A stretch of 64,000 bases of DNA, taken from contig CAZTVG010000002.1 in the NCBI GenBank assembly GCA_964617015.1, forward strand, positions 1 to 64,000, given 5' to 3'. The notes below the pieces were generated by a model that saw only the letters and a program-made list of their open reading frames with translations, was not told the origin of the DNA and did not search any database. Below, in pieces: positions 42,294 through 50,105 of the stretch. The position numbers and the translations under genes are program-made. Each line of letters opens with the position of its first letter. Position 1 is the stretch's first letter. This DNA comes from ASMP01 sp964617015. Lineage in GTDB: Archaea > Nanobdellota > Nanobdellia > Pacearchaeales > GW2011-AR1.

Positions 42294-43034
42294 ATGACCT
42301 ACATAATTACTCTTGCTGGAAAAGATTCAATTTATATGGCTTCAGATTCTCGTCTTGAATATTTTAATGAAAAAGAAATTAACGGAGAAAAATATAAAGA
42401 AATAGTTGCATTTGCAGATTGTATCAAAAAAACATTTTTTATTGAAAATTTAAAAATAGGAATACAATTTAGTGGAATTGGATTTTTACCAGATAAAGAA
42501 GAAAAATACCCCCTTTCATATTTTATTAAAAAATTAGAAGATAAAAATAGTAGTTCAGTGGATGAAAGTTTTGAACTGGTGTTTAATTTTTTTAAGGATT
42601 TAAGTATTGAAGGAGATACTGGACAATATGTTAAAGGAATAATGTCTGCAATAGATAAAGGAGATAAAAAAGTTTGTCTATTTAATACATTTGATAATGA
42701 TTTTAGAGTAGAGAAGTTAGAACCAGCTCAATATGTTGAAAACGAAAAGATTGGGGGGAGTTTTAGTTTGAGTAAAGATAAAATAATCCAAGAAATTAAA
42801 AAAAGAATCGCACAAAAATCAAGAGAAAAATGGTGGACTATTGGGGGAAAAATTACACTATTAGAAATAAACCAAGAATCACACTCTTTTTTATTAGAAT
42901 CTGACGATTTTTCACAAAGCCAAAAAGAATTAATTAGATGTTTTAGGGGGGATTTAAATAAAATTAATGGAAGAATACTAACATATTCAAAATTAGTAAA
43001 GTATGAACTCCCGACATTTGACAAGCGAGGATGA
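42294..43034 (+). CDS. Proteasome-fold (Ntn hydrolase-like) protein
   Basis: About 246 residues. The start MTYIITLAGKDSIYMASDSR has the proteasome-subunit pattern: a Thr at position 2 that could be the N-terminal nucleophile after Met removal, and the ASDSR strand. The C-terminal half is less clear. Start ATG 42294 (not 42282) follows a TATA-like GTTTAAATAATA by about 30 nt. It could be a peptidase working with the neighbouring TIR protein or an inactive relative. The 3' end overlaps a two-box promoter element of the SRP RNA gene. Confidence 0.55.
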   Translation: MTYIITLAGKDSIYMASDSRLEYFNEKEINGEKYKEIVAFADCIKKTFFIENLKIGIQFSGIGFLPDKEEKYPLSYFIKKLEDKNSSSVDESFELVFNFFKDLSIEGDTGQYVKGIMSAIDKGDKKVCLFNTFDNDFRVEKLEPAQYVENEKIGGSFSLSKDKIIQEIKKRIAQKSREKWWTIGGKITLLEINQESHSFLLESDDFSQSQKELIRCFRGDLNKINGRILTYSKLVKYELPTFDKRG

Positions 43035-43088
43035 TTTAATTAAAACTCCCTAAGATTTGACAATCCCACCCCTCAAAAACTTTATAAA
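43006..43088 (+). promoter_or_regulatory. SRP RNA promoter with two upstream boxes (copy B of 11918-12000)
   Basis: Boxes AACTCCCGACATTTGACAAG (43006) and AACTCCCTAAGATTTGACAA (43044) are 38 nt apart. The TATA box TTTATAAA is at 43081-43088, and 26 nt on lies the predicted SRP RNA start. The first box lies within the end of the upstream coding region. The same arrangement occurs at 11918. Confidence 0.75.
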
Positions 43089-43109
43089 TGGTTATGAACC
43101 TAGTCTACC

Positions 43110-43376
43110 GTAGACTAGGTTGGCGGGTTAGCCCACCGCTGCTTGCAAATGGGCTTTATGGCAGACTGCAAGGAAGGGCGTGATTGGCATCGTTGAAAAG
43201 TCCTTGTTTGGACGTTGACGCTTTGTCCGCTTCGATCTTGCAGATGCAAAACGGGTCAGACCTTGATCGGAGCAGCCCTAAACATTTGTTAAGATGCTTG
43301 GCGGGTCGCAGAGCCGAGGAAGAATAAGGGTAGCTTTTTGGCAATCCTTAAGCAAACTTCCGGGTCTACATTTTTT
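43110..43376 (+). ncRNA. ffs: Archaeal SRP (7S) RNA
   Basis: About 265 nt, GC-rich in an AT-rich region, with no ORF. GTAGAC at the 5' end (43110) pairs with GTCTAC at 43364-43369, closing helix 1. The S-domain core GGGTCAGACC...GGAGCAGCCC (43254-43277) fits the SRP54-binding helix 8 with its CAG/AGCAG symmetric loop. The Alu side has GGCGGGTTAGCCCACCGC, and the helix-5 strand TTGACGCTTTG is recognisable. TTTTTT at 43371 ends it. The RNA directs membrane and secreted proteins to the translocon. The helix-8 cap reads TTGATC, not the usual GNAR tetraloop. Confidence 0.92.
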
Positions 43377-43387
43377 CTATAGAAAGA

Positions 43388-43420
43388 TTTATATAATAAT
43401 TATACATAAAGGTTATACAT
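43388..43420 (+). promoter_or_regulatory. vapBC promoter with direct-repeat operator
   Basis: A TATA-like TTTATATAATAATTATAC (from 43388) is followed by two exact TTATACAT repeats (43400-43407 and 43413-43420), 13 nt apart, the second ending in the start codon. The placement fits autorepression by the AbrB-type antitoxin. Confidence 0.6.
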
Positions 43421-43646
43421 GGCAGTAGAGGTTAAAACTAAGAAATGGGGAAATTCCATAGGAATCATAATACCTAGTGAGACTGTTGAAAGACTTGATA
43501 TAAAACCAGAAGAAAGAATAGTTGTTGAAATAAGCAAAGAATCTAATGTCCTTAAAGAAATGTTTGGGACAATGAAATCTGAGAAGACGGCCAAACAGAT
43601 TGTTGATGAAGCGCATAAAGAATTGGAAAGCAAATGGATGAAATAA
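43419..43646 (+). CDS. vapB: AbrB/MazE-type antitoxin
   Basis: 75 residues. VKTKKWGNSIGIIIPSETVE (5-24) and IKPEERIVVEI form the swapped-hairpin DNA-binding fold. The helical C-terminus should wrap the toxin. It overlaps the next gene by 13 nt, the usual antitoxin-first layout. Confidence 0.88.
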   Translation: MAVEVKTKKWGNSIGIIIPSETVERLDIKPEERIVVEISKESNVLKEMFGTMKSEKTAKQIVDEAHKELESKWMK

Positions 43647-44008
43647 AGAGGTGTCTTGATACTTACGTATTGGTTGAAATAAAACTAGGAAATCCTAAAT
43701 TTTCAGATTATTTTAAATCCAGGTTTGTTATCGTAGATTTAATATTAGCAGAATTTTATAGTGTTCTTCTTCGGGAGGAAAGTGAAGAAGTGGCCGAATA
43801 TTGGTTTAAAAAACTTGAAGGTTATTCAGTTTCAGTGAGCAAAAAAATTCTTATTGAGGCAGTAAAATTTAGATATAAACACAAGAGATCAAGAATTTCA
43901 TTTTTTGATGCTGTTGGATATATCTTTTCGCTAAAAAATGGTTATAAATTTGTCACAGGAGATAAAGAATTTAAAAAACTAGACAATGTGGAGTTTAGGA
44001 AGAAATGA
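43634..44008 (+). CDS. vapC: PIN-domain toxin (VapC-like)
   Basis: 124 residues with the four acidic PIN residues in place: Asp 9 (CLDTYVL), Glu 40 (LAEFY), Asp 92 (FFDAVGY) and Asp 110 (VTGDKEF). Family members are Mg-dependent ribonucleases that cut tRNA or rRNA. It is coupled to vapB upstream and overlaps a wHTH gene downstream by 4 nt. Confidence 0.9.
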   Translation: MDEIKRCLDTYVLVEIKLGNPKFSDYFKSRFVIVDLILAEFYSVLLREESEEVAEYWFKKLEGYSVSVSKKILIEAVKFRYKHKRSRISFFDAVGYIFSLKNGYKFVTGDKEFKKLDNVEFRKK

Positions 44009-44340
44009 AAAGGAACAGGTCCCTTCTTTTGGAAAATTTTGGAGATACTCCTCAGTTGAGAGTTTTGGATTTTTTGATAGATAATCACTTCTTTGATTTT
44101 CCTATGACAGAAATAGCTAGAGAAAGCAATGTTAGCTATAATTCTATTAAATCTTTCTTTCAAAAATTCGTTGAATCTGGAATCTTGGTTAAAACTAGAA
44201 AAGTGGGAAAATCAGATTATTATAAGATGAACCTTGAAAATTCTTTTGTTAAAAATCTCATTAGGCTTGACTGGAATTTGGTAAAATCTAATTTAGGAAT
44301 AGAAGAAAAAACAGCTGCACCCGCCAAGGTTAAACACTAA
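44005..44340 (+). CDS. Winged-helix protein coupled to vapBC
   Basis: 111 residues. LRVLDFLIDNHFFDFPMTEI, then ESNVSYNSIKSFFQKFVESG and a basic wing (KTRKVGKSDYYKM), make a clear wHTH. ATGA overlap with vapC means translational coupling. It may regulate the operon or act as a third component of the toxin system. Confidence 0.8.
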   Translation: MKRNRSLLLENFGDTPQLRVLDFLIDNHFFDFPMTEIARESNVSYNSIKSFFQKFVESGILVKTRKVGKSDYYKMNLENSFVKNLIRLDWNLVKSNLGIEEKTAAPAKVKH

Positions 44341-44370
44341 ATTAATAAACTATTTTTTCCTTTGGGAAAT

Positions 44371-44907
44371 ATGAAAAGAGGCAGGGGTGGAATGGGTAAA
44401 ACTGGACAGTTTTATCTTATTGCTGCAATTATTCTTGCTTCAATAATCATCGGAATTGTTACTGTCTCAAATTATTCTAAAAGAGATTCAATCACAAGAT
44501 TTCAGGATTTAAAAGAGGAACTTCAGATAGAAAGCGAAAATGTCCTAGATTACGGAATATACAACAAATTTAATGAAGCACAAATGTACGGGCTTTTAAA
44601 TGATTTTACACAAGAGTATATAGATTCAGAATCAGGAGACAAGGATTTATATTTTGTGTTCGGAAATGAGAATAACATAACTGTAAAAGGATATCAGAAA
44701 TCAGATAAAATAATTTCTGTTAGTTCTGGAGCTTCATTAACAATAACCCAAGAAGCCGGCGAATTTATAGGAAGCATTGACCCCAGTGAAAATGATATAA
44801 TCCTCTATATAGGAGATAATTCATATACCTTTAAACTAAACAAAGGGGAGAACTTCTATTTTGTTATTTCCCAGCAGGGTGAAGGAGGTTACATAGTCAG
44901 CGGATAA
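44371..44907 (+). CDS. Pilin-like membrane protein, first of the pilus cluster
   Basis: About 178 residues from the ATG at 44371. A Gly/Arg-rich head (GKTGQFYL) is followed by one hydrophobic helix (IAAIILASIIIGIVTV) and an extracellular beta-rich domain. The helix with a polar residue just before it resembles archaeal type IV pilin-like subunits. TATA at about 44343 is 28 nt upstream. Confidence 0.65.
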   Translation: MKRGRGGMGKTGQFYLIAAIILASIIIGIVTVSNYSKRDSITRFQDLKEELQIESENVLDYGIYNKFNEAQMYGLLNDFTQEYIDSESGDKDLYFVFGNENNITVKGYQKSDKIISVSSGASLTITQEAGEFIGSIDPSENDIILYIGDNSYTFKLNKGENFYFVISQQGEGGYIVSG

Positions 44908-45041
44908 AATGAATGAAAGAAGCAAAATGATGTTAAATAAATATGAAACTGAAAGCAGTGGTAAAGTGTTTAGATATAAGTTAATGGATTTTGAGATTAA
45001 CAATCAAAACCAATCCTGCGAAGCAGACAATTTTACATAAA

Positions 45042-46163
45042 ATGGTCAATAAAAAGGCGGTAAGCATAATGGTGGGTTATGTCTTACTCGTTGTTTTTTC
45101 CGTAATAATCGGAACAGTGGTTTATCAGTGGCTGAGCACATATGTTCCCACAGAACCCTTGGGTTGTCCTGAAGGTTCTTCTCTTTTTGTAAAAGACGCA
45201 ATTTTTGATTCCTCAGATTCAACGTTAAACTTAACTCTGAAAAATAACGGAAGATTCAATATTGCAGGATACTTTATCCATGCAAAAAACAGCTCAAGCC
45301 AAGAATTAGCAATCATTGATCTATCAATTTATTTGAACGAAAGCAGCGGAGGAAATAAATTCGGAAATTCTGTTTTGTTTACCTTTTCAGGAGAAAACTC
45401 TCTAAAACCAGGCAATCAAAAAACCAATATTTTTGATATTCCTCCCGAAATAGGAGAACCTTATTCCATAAGGATAATCCCTACAAGATTCCAGGAAGAA
45501 GATAACCGGGAAAGGTTTGTGAGCTGCGGGAATGCAAGAGTGGAGCAGATTGTCGGTGCGCCTCCAGTGGTATGTGTACCTGACACCTGTTCTGATTTAA
45601 GTTATGTATGTGGAAGTTGGAGTGATGGTTGTGGTGGAATAATAGACTGTAACCAACCTGGCTGTGATAGTAATACTGAGTTTTGTGATGCTAGCGGTCA
45701 ATGTATATCTACAAGTTGTATTCCTGCCGCAGACCCAACTCTTATAGGAATCTGCGGAACACAAGACTGCGACGTTAGTACTGCAACTAACGGAACCTGT
45801 GGAACTGTGGATTGTGGAACATGCCCTGTAAAATTTGAATGCGATGCAGGGCAGTGTGTTGCTTTATGCGGAGACGGCATCATTGACTCTGGCGAGGAAT
45901 GTGATGACGGAAACACTGTAGACGGAGATGGCTGCTCAAGCACATGCACTATTGAAACGAGTTGGGAGTGTAGTGGAGAGCCAAGCGTGTGCACGTCTAT
46001 TGCAAGTTGCCCAGAATATTGCGTGTTGTCTTTAGGATATTCTACTGGTTTCTGTACCAACAGTCCAGGTAACTGTCAGAGCAGCGGAGGAGTATATGAA
46101 GCAGGAGGAGATCAGTGGTGTACTGGGGGCTCTCAGGCAGATACTTGTTGTTGCCAGCCATAA
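45042..46163 (+). CDS. Pilin-like protein with Cys-rich C-terminal region
   Basis: About 373 residues from MVNKKAVSIM. The KKAVSIMVGYVLLVVFSVII start has the basic-then-hydrophobic layout of class III (type IV pilin) signal peptides. Residues 30-180 are a pilin-type beta domain. The rest has over 30 Cys with the repeat CGDGIIDSGEECDDGNTVDG, the Myxococcus Cys-rich / DUF4215 pattern. This may be a tip adhesin carried by the pilus. The upstream TTG at 44991 is less likely as a start. Confidence 0.7.
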   Translation: MVNKKAVSIMVGYVLLVVFSVIIGTVVYQWLSTYVPTEPLGCPEGSSLFVKDAIFDSSDSTLNLTLKNNGRFNIAGYFIHAKNSSSQELAIIDLSIYLNESSGGNKFGNSVLFTFSGENSLKPGNQKTNIFDIPPEIGEPYSIRIIPTRFQEEDNRERFVSCGNARVEQIVGAPPVVCVPDTCSDLSYVCGSWSDGCGGIIDCNQPGCDSNTEFCDASGQCISTSCIPAADPTLIGICGTQDCDVSTATNGTCGTVDCGTCPVKFECDAGQCVALCGDGIIDSGEECDDGNTVDGDGCSSTCTIETSWECSGEPSVCTSIASCPEYCVLSLGYSTGFCTNSPGNCQSSGGVYEAGGDQWCTGGSQADTCCCQP

Positions 46164-46321
46164 TCAACAACTAATAAATATTTATAAACTTTAAATAGTA
46201 AAAGAGATTATGTTAAGAAAAAATGAGAAGATGTTTAAATACCTCTATGATTTAATAGCATTAAATTGTAATTATTTCAGTAAATTAAATTTTAAAAAGA
46301 AGAATTCCTCATTATAATAAA

Positions 46322-46807
46322 ATGAAACATTTTTTTTCTCTAAAGAGGAAGAAAGGAATTTCTCCTGTAATTGCAACTGTTCTGCTGGTTGCAATGGTAT
46401 TGGTTGTAGGCCTTATAATATTTCTCTGGTTCAGGGGAATCACACAAGAAGCTGTGACCAAATTCGGGGGGACAAACATAGAGCTTGTTTGCAATGATGT
46501 GGGATTTTCATCAAGCTATTCTTCGGGAATTCTTTCCCTTTCAAATATAGGAAATGTCCCTATTTTTGGGATGAAACTGAAAGTAACTTCCCAGGGAAGC
46601 TACCAAACCTATGACCTGAAAGACCTACCTGGAAACTGGCCAAGCATAGGATTGAGACAGGGGGGAACTTTTTCTTCAGGAGATTTGAGTACTACAATTT
46701 CCGGTGCAAGTGAAGTCCTGGTGATTCCTGTGCTTATAGGAAGTTCTGAAAGAGGAGAGCAGAGCCATGTTTGTGATGAACAGTATGGACAGGAATTAGC
46801 ATTGTAA
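46322..46807 (+). CDS. Type IV pilin-like protein
   Basis: 161 residues. RKKGISPVIATVLLVAMVLV is a classical archaeal class III signal peptide (cut after KKG), followed by the assembly helix and a small beta domain with two Cys. It would be cleaved by a prepilin peptidase, which is not in this window. Confidence 0.85.
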   Translation: MKHFFSLKRKKGISPVIATVLLVAMVLVVGLIIFLWFRGITQEAVTKFGGTNIELVCNDVGFSSSYSSGILSLSNIGNVPIFGMKLKVTSQGSYQTYDLKDLPGNWPSIGLRQGGTFSSGDLSTTISGASEVLVIPVLIGSSERGEQSHVCDEQYGQELAL

Positions 46808-46955
46808 TGTGTTGATGAAAAATTAAGATAATAATATAATTTAAGGCATCTTGTTTTTAAGTGGTTATTAAAACCAAATTAACTAAGAGTATTATGATAA
46901 GATATTAAAAGATATAAAAACTAAGTATTTACATTAAGAAGATCAGAAATAAAAC

Positions 46956-47471
46956 ATGAAAAACAGAAGAGGTATTTCCGGCGTTATCACAGTAGTTATC
47001 CTTATAGCGCTGGTAATGACAATTGCTGGAATTGTGTGGGCTGTTGTCAATAATCTTGTAAAAGAGGAGCTAGAGGGTGCCGGGTCCTGCTTTGGTATTT
47101 TCGGAAAGGTAAATCTGAACAGCAGATACACCTGTTATAACAGCAGCCAGGAACTTCTGTTCTCAATAAGTATCGGAGATGTTGACGTTGATGAAGCCCT
47201 CATAGGAATCTCCGGACAAGGCACAGGCGTAAGCTTTAAATTAAGCAGCCAAGCAGGCCCGATAGATAATGTCTTCACATATCCTGACAGATCAGCAGAT
47301 GTAAGCCTGCCTTCAAAAAACAGCGGACTTACATATATCTTTGATCTGGCTGGCGCAGGTTTTTCAGGAACTCCTGATTCAGTAAGCATAGCTCCCATAA
47401 TCAAAGGTAATCAGTGCGGGGTTTCGGATACTCTCGGGGAAATTGCCAATTGCGCTTCCCTGAATCTGTAA
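46956..47471 (+). CDS. Type IV pilin-like protein
   Basis: 171 residues. NRRGISGVITVVILIALVMT is a class III signal peptide. The helix continues to about residue 36, then comes a Ser/Gly-rich beta domain with four Cys. It is related in layout to the previous gene but has little sequence identity. Confidence 0.82.
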   Translation: MKNRRGISGVITVVILIALVMTIAGIVWAVVNNLVKEELEGAGSCFGIFGKVNLNSRYTCYNSSQELLFSISIGDVDVDEALIGISGQGTGVSFKLSSQAGPIDNVFTYPDRSADVSLPSKNSGLTYIFDLAGAGFSGTPDSVSIAPIIKGNQCGVSDTLGEIANCASLNL

Positions 47472-47637
47472 AAGCAGTTTAGATTAGAAATGACAGGCTT
47501 TTATTTTTTTCAGGATTAAATTCCATGAATTTAAATCAGCAGCATGTAATTATAATGTTATTAAAAACCAGGAATAGAATATTATTAAACAAATGGGTAA
47601 AAGAAAAATATTAAAACCAATTCTGGCTTAGAGTCAT

Positions 47638-48222
47638 ATGGGAAAAAAGAGGGGAACTTCGTCCGGGCTTGGCCAGAGCAGGAGACAATTTTTCAAGAAA
47701 AATCGTGAGGGGCAGATTTGGGTAGAAACAGTTGTATACACCCTGATTGCTTTTGCATTAATCGGACTGGTTTTGACCTTCGTGAAACCCAAGATAGAAG
47801 AAATTCGGGACAAGGGAATCATAGACCAGTCAATCACTGTTTTAAATGACATTGATCTTATTATAAAAACACTCGGGGGTCCTGGAAATCAAAGAGTAAT
47901 TGAACTAGGAATAAACAAGGGAACACTTAACATCGATGGAGAAAACGATAAAATTTACTTTGAAATTGAAAGCAAATACACATACAGCCAGCCAGGAGAG
48001 GATGTAAATGTGGGAAATATAATTGCCCATACTGAAGAAAAAGGAAATATTAATGAATTAACCTTAACAATAGATTATGCAGGGAAGTATGACATAACTT
48101 TCCGGAACCTGGATGAATTAAAAAAAATAAGCAGAGCCTCAACCCCTTACAAAATCATTATCAAGAACATGGGGGAAGATGCTTTTAAAAAAACGATTAT
48201 CAACATAGAGGTGATTGATTAA
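47638..48222 (+). CDS. Pilin-like membrane protein
   Basis: 194 residues. A basic head of about 25 residues, then GQIWVETVVYTLIAFALIGL as the hydrophobic assembly helix. Gln before the helix and Glu 5 after it mimic the processed pilin start and Glu5. A long helix (IEEIRDKGIIDQSITVLNDI) and a beta domain follow. Confidence 0.7.
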   Translation: MGKKRGTSSGLGQSRRQFFKKNREGQIWVETVVYTLIAFALIGLVLTFVKPKIEEIRDKGIIDQSITVLNDIDLIIKTLGGPGNQRVIELGINKGTLNIDGENDKIYFEIESKYTYSQPGEDVNVGNIIAHTEEKGNINELTLTIDYAGKYDITFRNLDELKKISRASTPYKIIIKNMGEDAFKKTIINIEVID

Positions 48223-48353
48223 AATAAGATTGATGAAATGTTAGATAAAGAAAAAATTGAGATGAGAATAAAATTAAGATATCATACAGAAATTGTGCTT
48301 TTATTAACAATCTTAAAAAATACGAGTGAAGCGAGGCAATTTAAATATTAAAA

Positions 48354-49898
48354 ATGGAGCAAATACAAAATTATCCAAGAGTTGCAATAAATTTTTCTCC
48401 TGTGACTCCTGCTTTGAAAAAGATAAAAGACAAAACAAAAATTGATGTAAGGTATAGTGTAATTGCTCCTTTTGCCTTCGTGCATATTTACTGGAGCCCC
48501 AAAATTTACGAAGTTGTTTATGAGGTGGAAGAGCCAAGGCTTGATGAAATAGAGGTAAGATACAGGGAACAGATTCTTACTGCGATAAGAGACATGATCA
48601 ATTTTGACACAATTGTTGAAAAAAATGTTGAAAAGCTTTTAGAGTATATAGACAAGAGATTTAAGATTATTGCTTTTGAACTTGGATTAAATATATCCTA
48701 TGAATCTTATAAAAAAATATATTATTATCTTATCAGAGATTTTGTGGGTTTTAATGAAATCGATCCCTTACTCAAGGATTATTTTGTGGAAGACATAGAG
48801 TGTAATGGCAATGACAGCCCTATTTACGTAGTCCACAGAGTTTTCAGGAATATTAAAACAAATGTTATTTTTAAAGACCCTAACAAGCTTGAAAGTTTTG
48901 TTGAAAAACTCGCCCAGAGGTCTGGAAAACATATTTCATATGCTTCTCCTATCCTGGATGGAAGCCTTCCTGACGGAAGCAGGGTAAATGCAACTTATAC
49001 AAAAGACATCACCTCGAAAGGGCCGACATTTACAATCAGAAAGTTCACAAAAACTCCATGGACACCCACACAACTGCTTTCCTTCAGGACTCTAAGTCCT
49101 GAAATGCTTGCTTATCTCTGGATTCTTGTGCAGTACAAGATGAATATTTTGATTACAGGAGGAACTTCTTCCGGAAAAACCACCCTCCTTAACGCTATCA
49201 CTTTTTTTATTCCTCCTGAAGCAAGAGTTGTAAGTATTGAAGACACGAGGGAATTAAATATTCCAAGAGAAAACTGGCTTCCCAGTGTTGTAAGAAGTGC
49301 TACAGGGGTAGGAAATGTAGGGGAAATAGACCTTTTTACACTGCTTAAGAGCTCTTTCAGACAAAATCCCGATTATGTGATTGTCGGGGAAGTAAGAGGC
49401 AAAGAAGCTTATGTGTTGTTTCAGGGAATGGCTTCAGGACACGCTTCAATCAGCACCATGCACGCAGATTCTGTGGATACCGTAATAAAAAGACTGGAAA
49501 CCCCTCCGATAGAACTTTCCCCCACACTCTTAAATGTTCTTGACTGCGTATGCATCATGACACATGCCATCTCAAAAAAACAAGAAACCAGAAAGCTCAA
49601 GGAAATAGTTGAGATAATCAATATAACTTCTGAGGGAATTGCCATGACAAACACGCCTTTTGTCTGGAATCCTACCGATGACCAGTTCTATTTCAAGAAA
49701 AACAGCAAGATATTTGAAAAAATTTCAAAAAGATATGGGTTAGAGATACAGGAATTACAGGCTGAATTCAGAAAAAGAGTCAATCTTCTCTACAGGATGC
49801 ATGAAAGCAAATTTTTTGATTTCCAAAAGTTTCAGGATGCAATTACACATTATTATAAGAAGCCCCTTGAGGTCTTAAAGAAGTTCGGGGTTGAGTGA
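48354..49898 (+). CDS. Type II/IV secretion (pilus assembly) ATPase
   Basis: 514 residues, FlaI/TadA/GspE group. An N-terminal domain of about 230 residues is followed by the motor domain: Walker A GGTSSGKTT (269-277), Asp box near VVSIEDTREL, Walker B DYVIVGEVRG and the His box HASISTMHAD. It hydrolyses ATP at the cytoplasmic face to build the pilus. It is followed by a small gene and two platform proteins. Confidence 0.93.
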   Translation: MEQIQNYPRVAINFSPVTPALKKIKDKTKIDVRYSVIAPFAFVHIYWSPKIYEVVYEVEEPRLDEIEVRYREQILTAIRDMINFDTIVEKNVEKLLEYIDKRFKIIAFELGLNISYESYKKIYYYLIRDFVGFNEIDPLLKDYFVEDIECNGNDSPIYVVHRVFRNIKTNVIFKDPNKLESFVEKLAQRSGKHISYASPILDGSLPDGSRVNATYTKDITSKGPTFTIRKFTKTPWTPTQLLSFRTLSPEMLAYLWILVQYKMNILITGGTSSGKTTLLNAITFFIPPEARVVSIEDTRELNIPRENWLPSVVRSATGVGNVGEIDLFTLLKSSFRQNPDYVIVGEVRGKEAYVLFQGMASGHASISTMHADSVDTVIKRLETPPIELSPTLLNVLDCVCIMTHAISKKQETRKLKEIVEIINITSEGIAMTNTPFVWNPTDDQFYFKKNSKIFEKISKRYGLEIQELQAEFRKRVNLLYRMHESKFFDFQKFQDAITHYYKKPLEVLKKFGVE

Positions 49899-49937
49899 AA
49901 AGAAAATATTTAATAACATAAATTCCTTTTCTTAGGC

Positions 49938-50105
49938 ATGATAAAAGAGAGTGATATTTCGTTTCTTAATCAGCTTGTCAAAACCCTTGAAGACTCTTTT
50001 AACAAGCTTGAAAAGGCATACAACAAAAAAGATTCTGAAAATTTTAACAAATTAAAAAAAATTGTCGTCCAGACACAAGGAAAAATTTTAGAGGTAATAC
50101 AATGA
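49938..50105 (+). CDS. Small helical pilus-operon protein, 55 aa
   Basis: Short gene between ATPase and platform gene. ATG 49938; the stop TGA overlaps the next ATG (ATGA), so the two are translationally coupled. It is a single charged helix (FLNQLVKTLEDSFNKLEKAY) with heptad-like leucines and no membrane part. It may bridge ATPase and platform protein. Confidence 0.72.
   Translation: MIKESDISFLNQLVKTLEDSFNKLEKAYNKKDSENFNKLKKIVVQTQGKILEVIQ

Noticed and set aside
43156..43344. 62-codon minus-strand ORF within the SRP RNA gene
   Set aside because: It lies entirely within the structured RNA; base pairing and SRP motifs explain the sequence.
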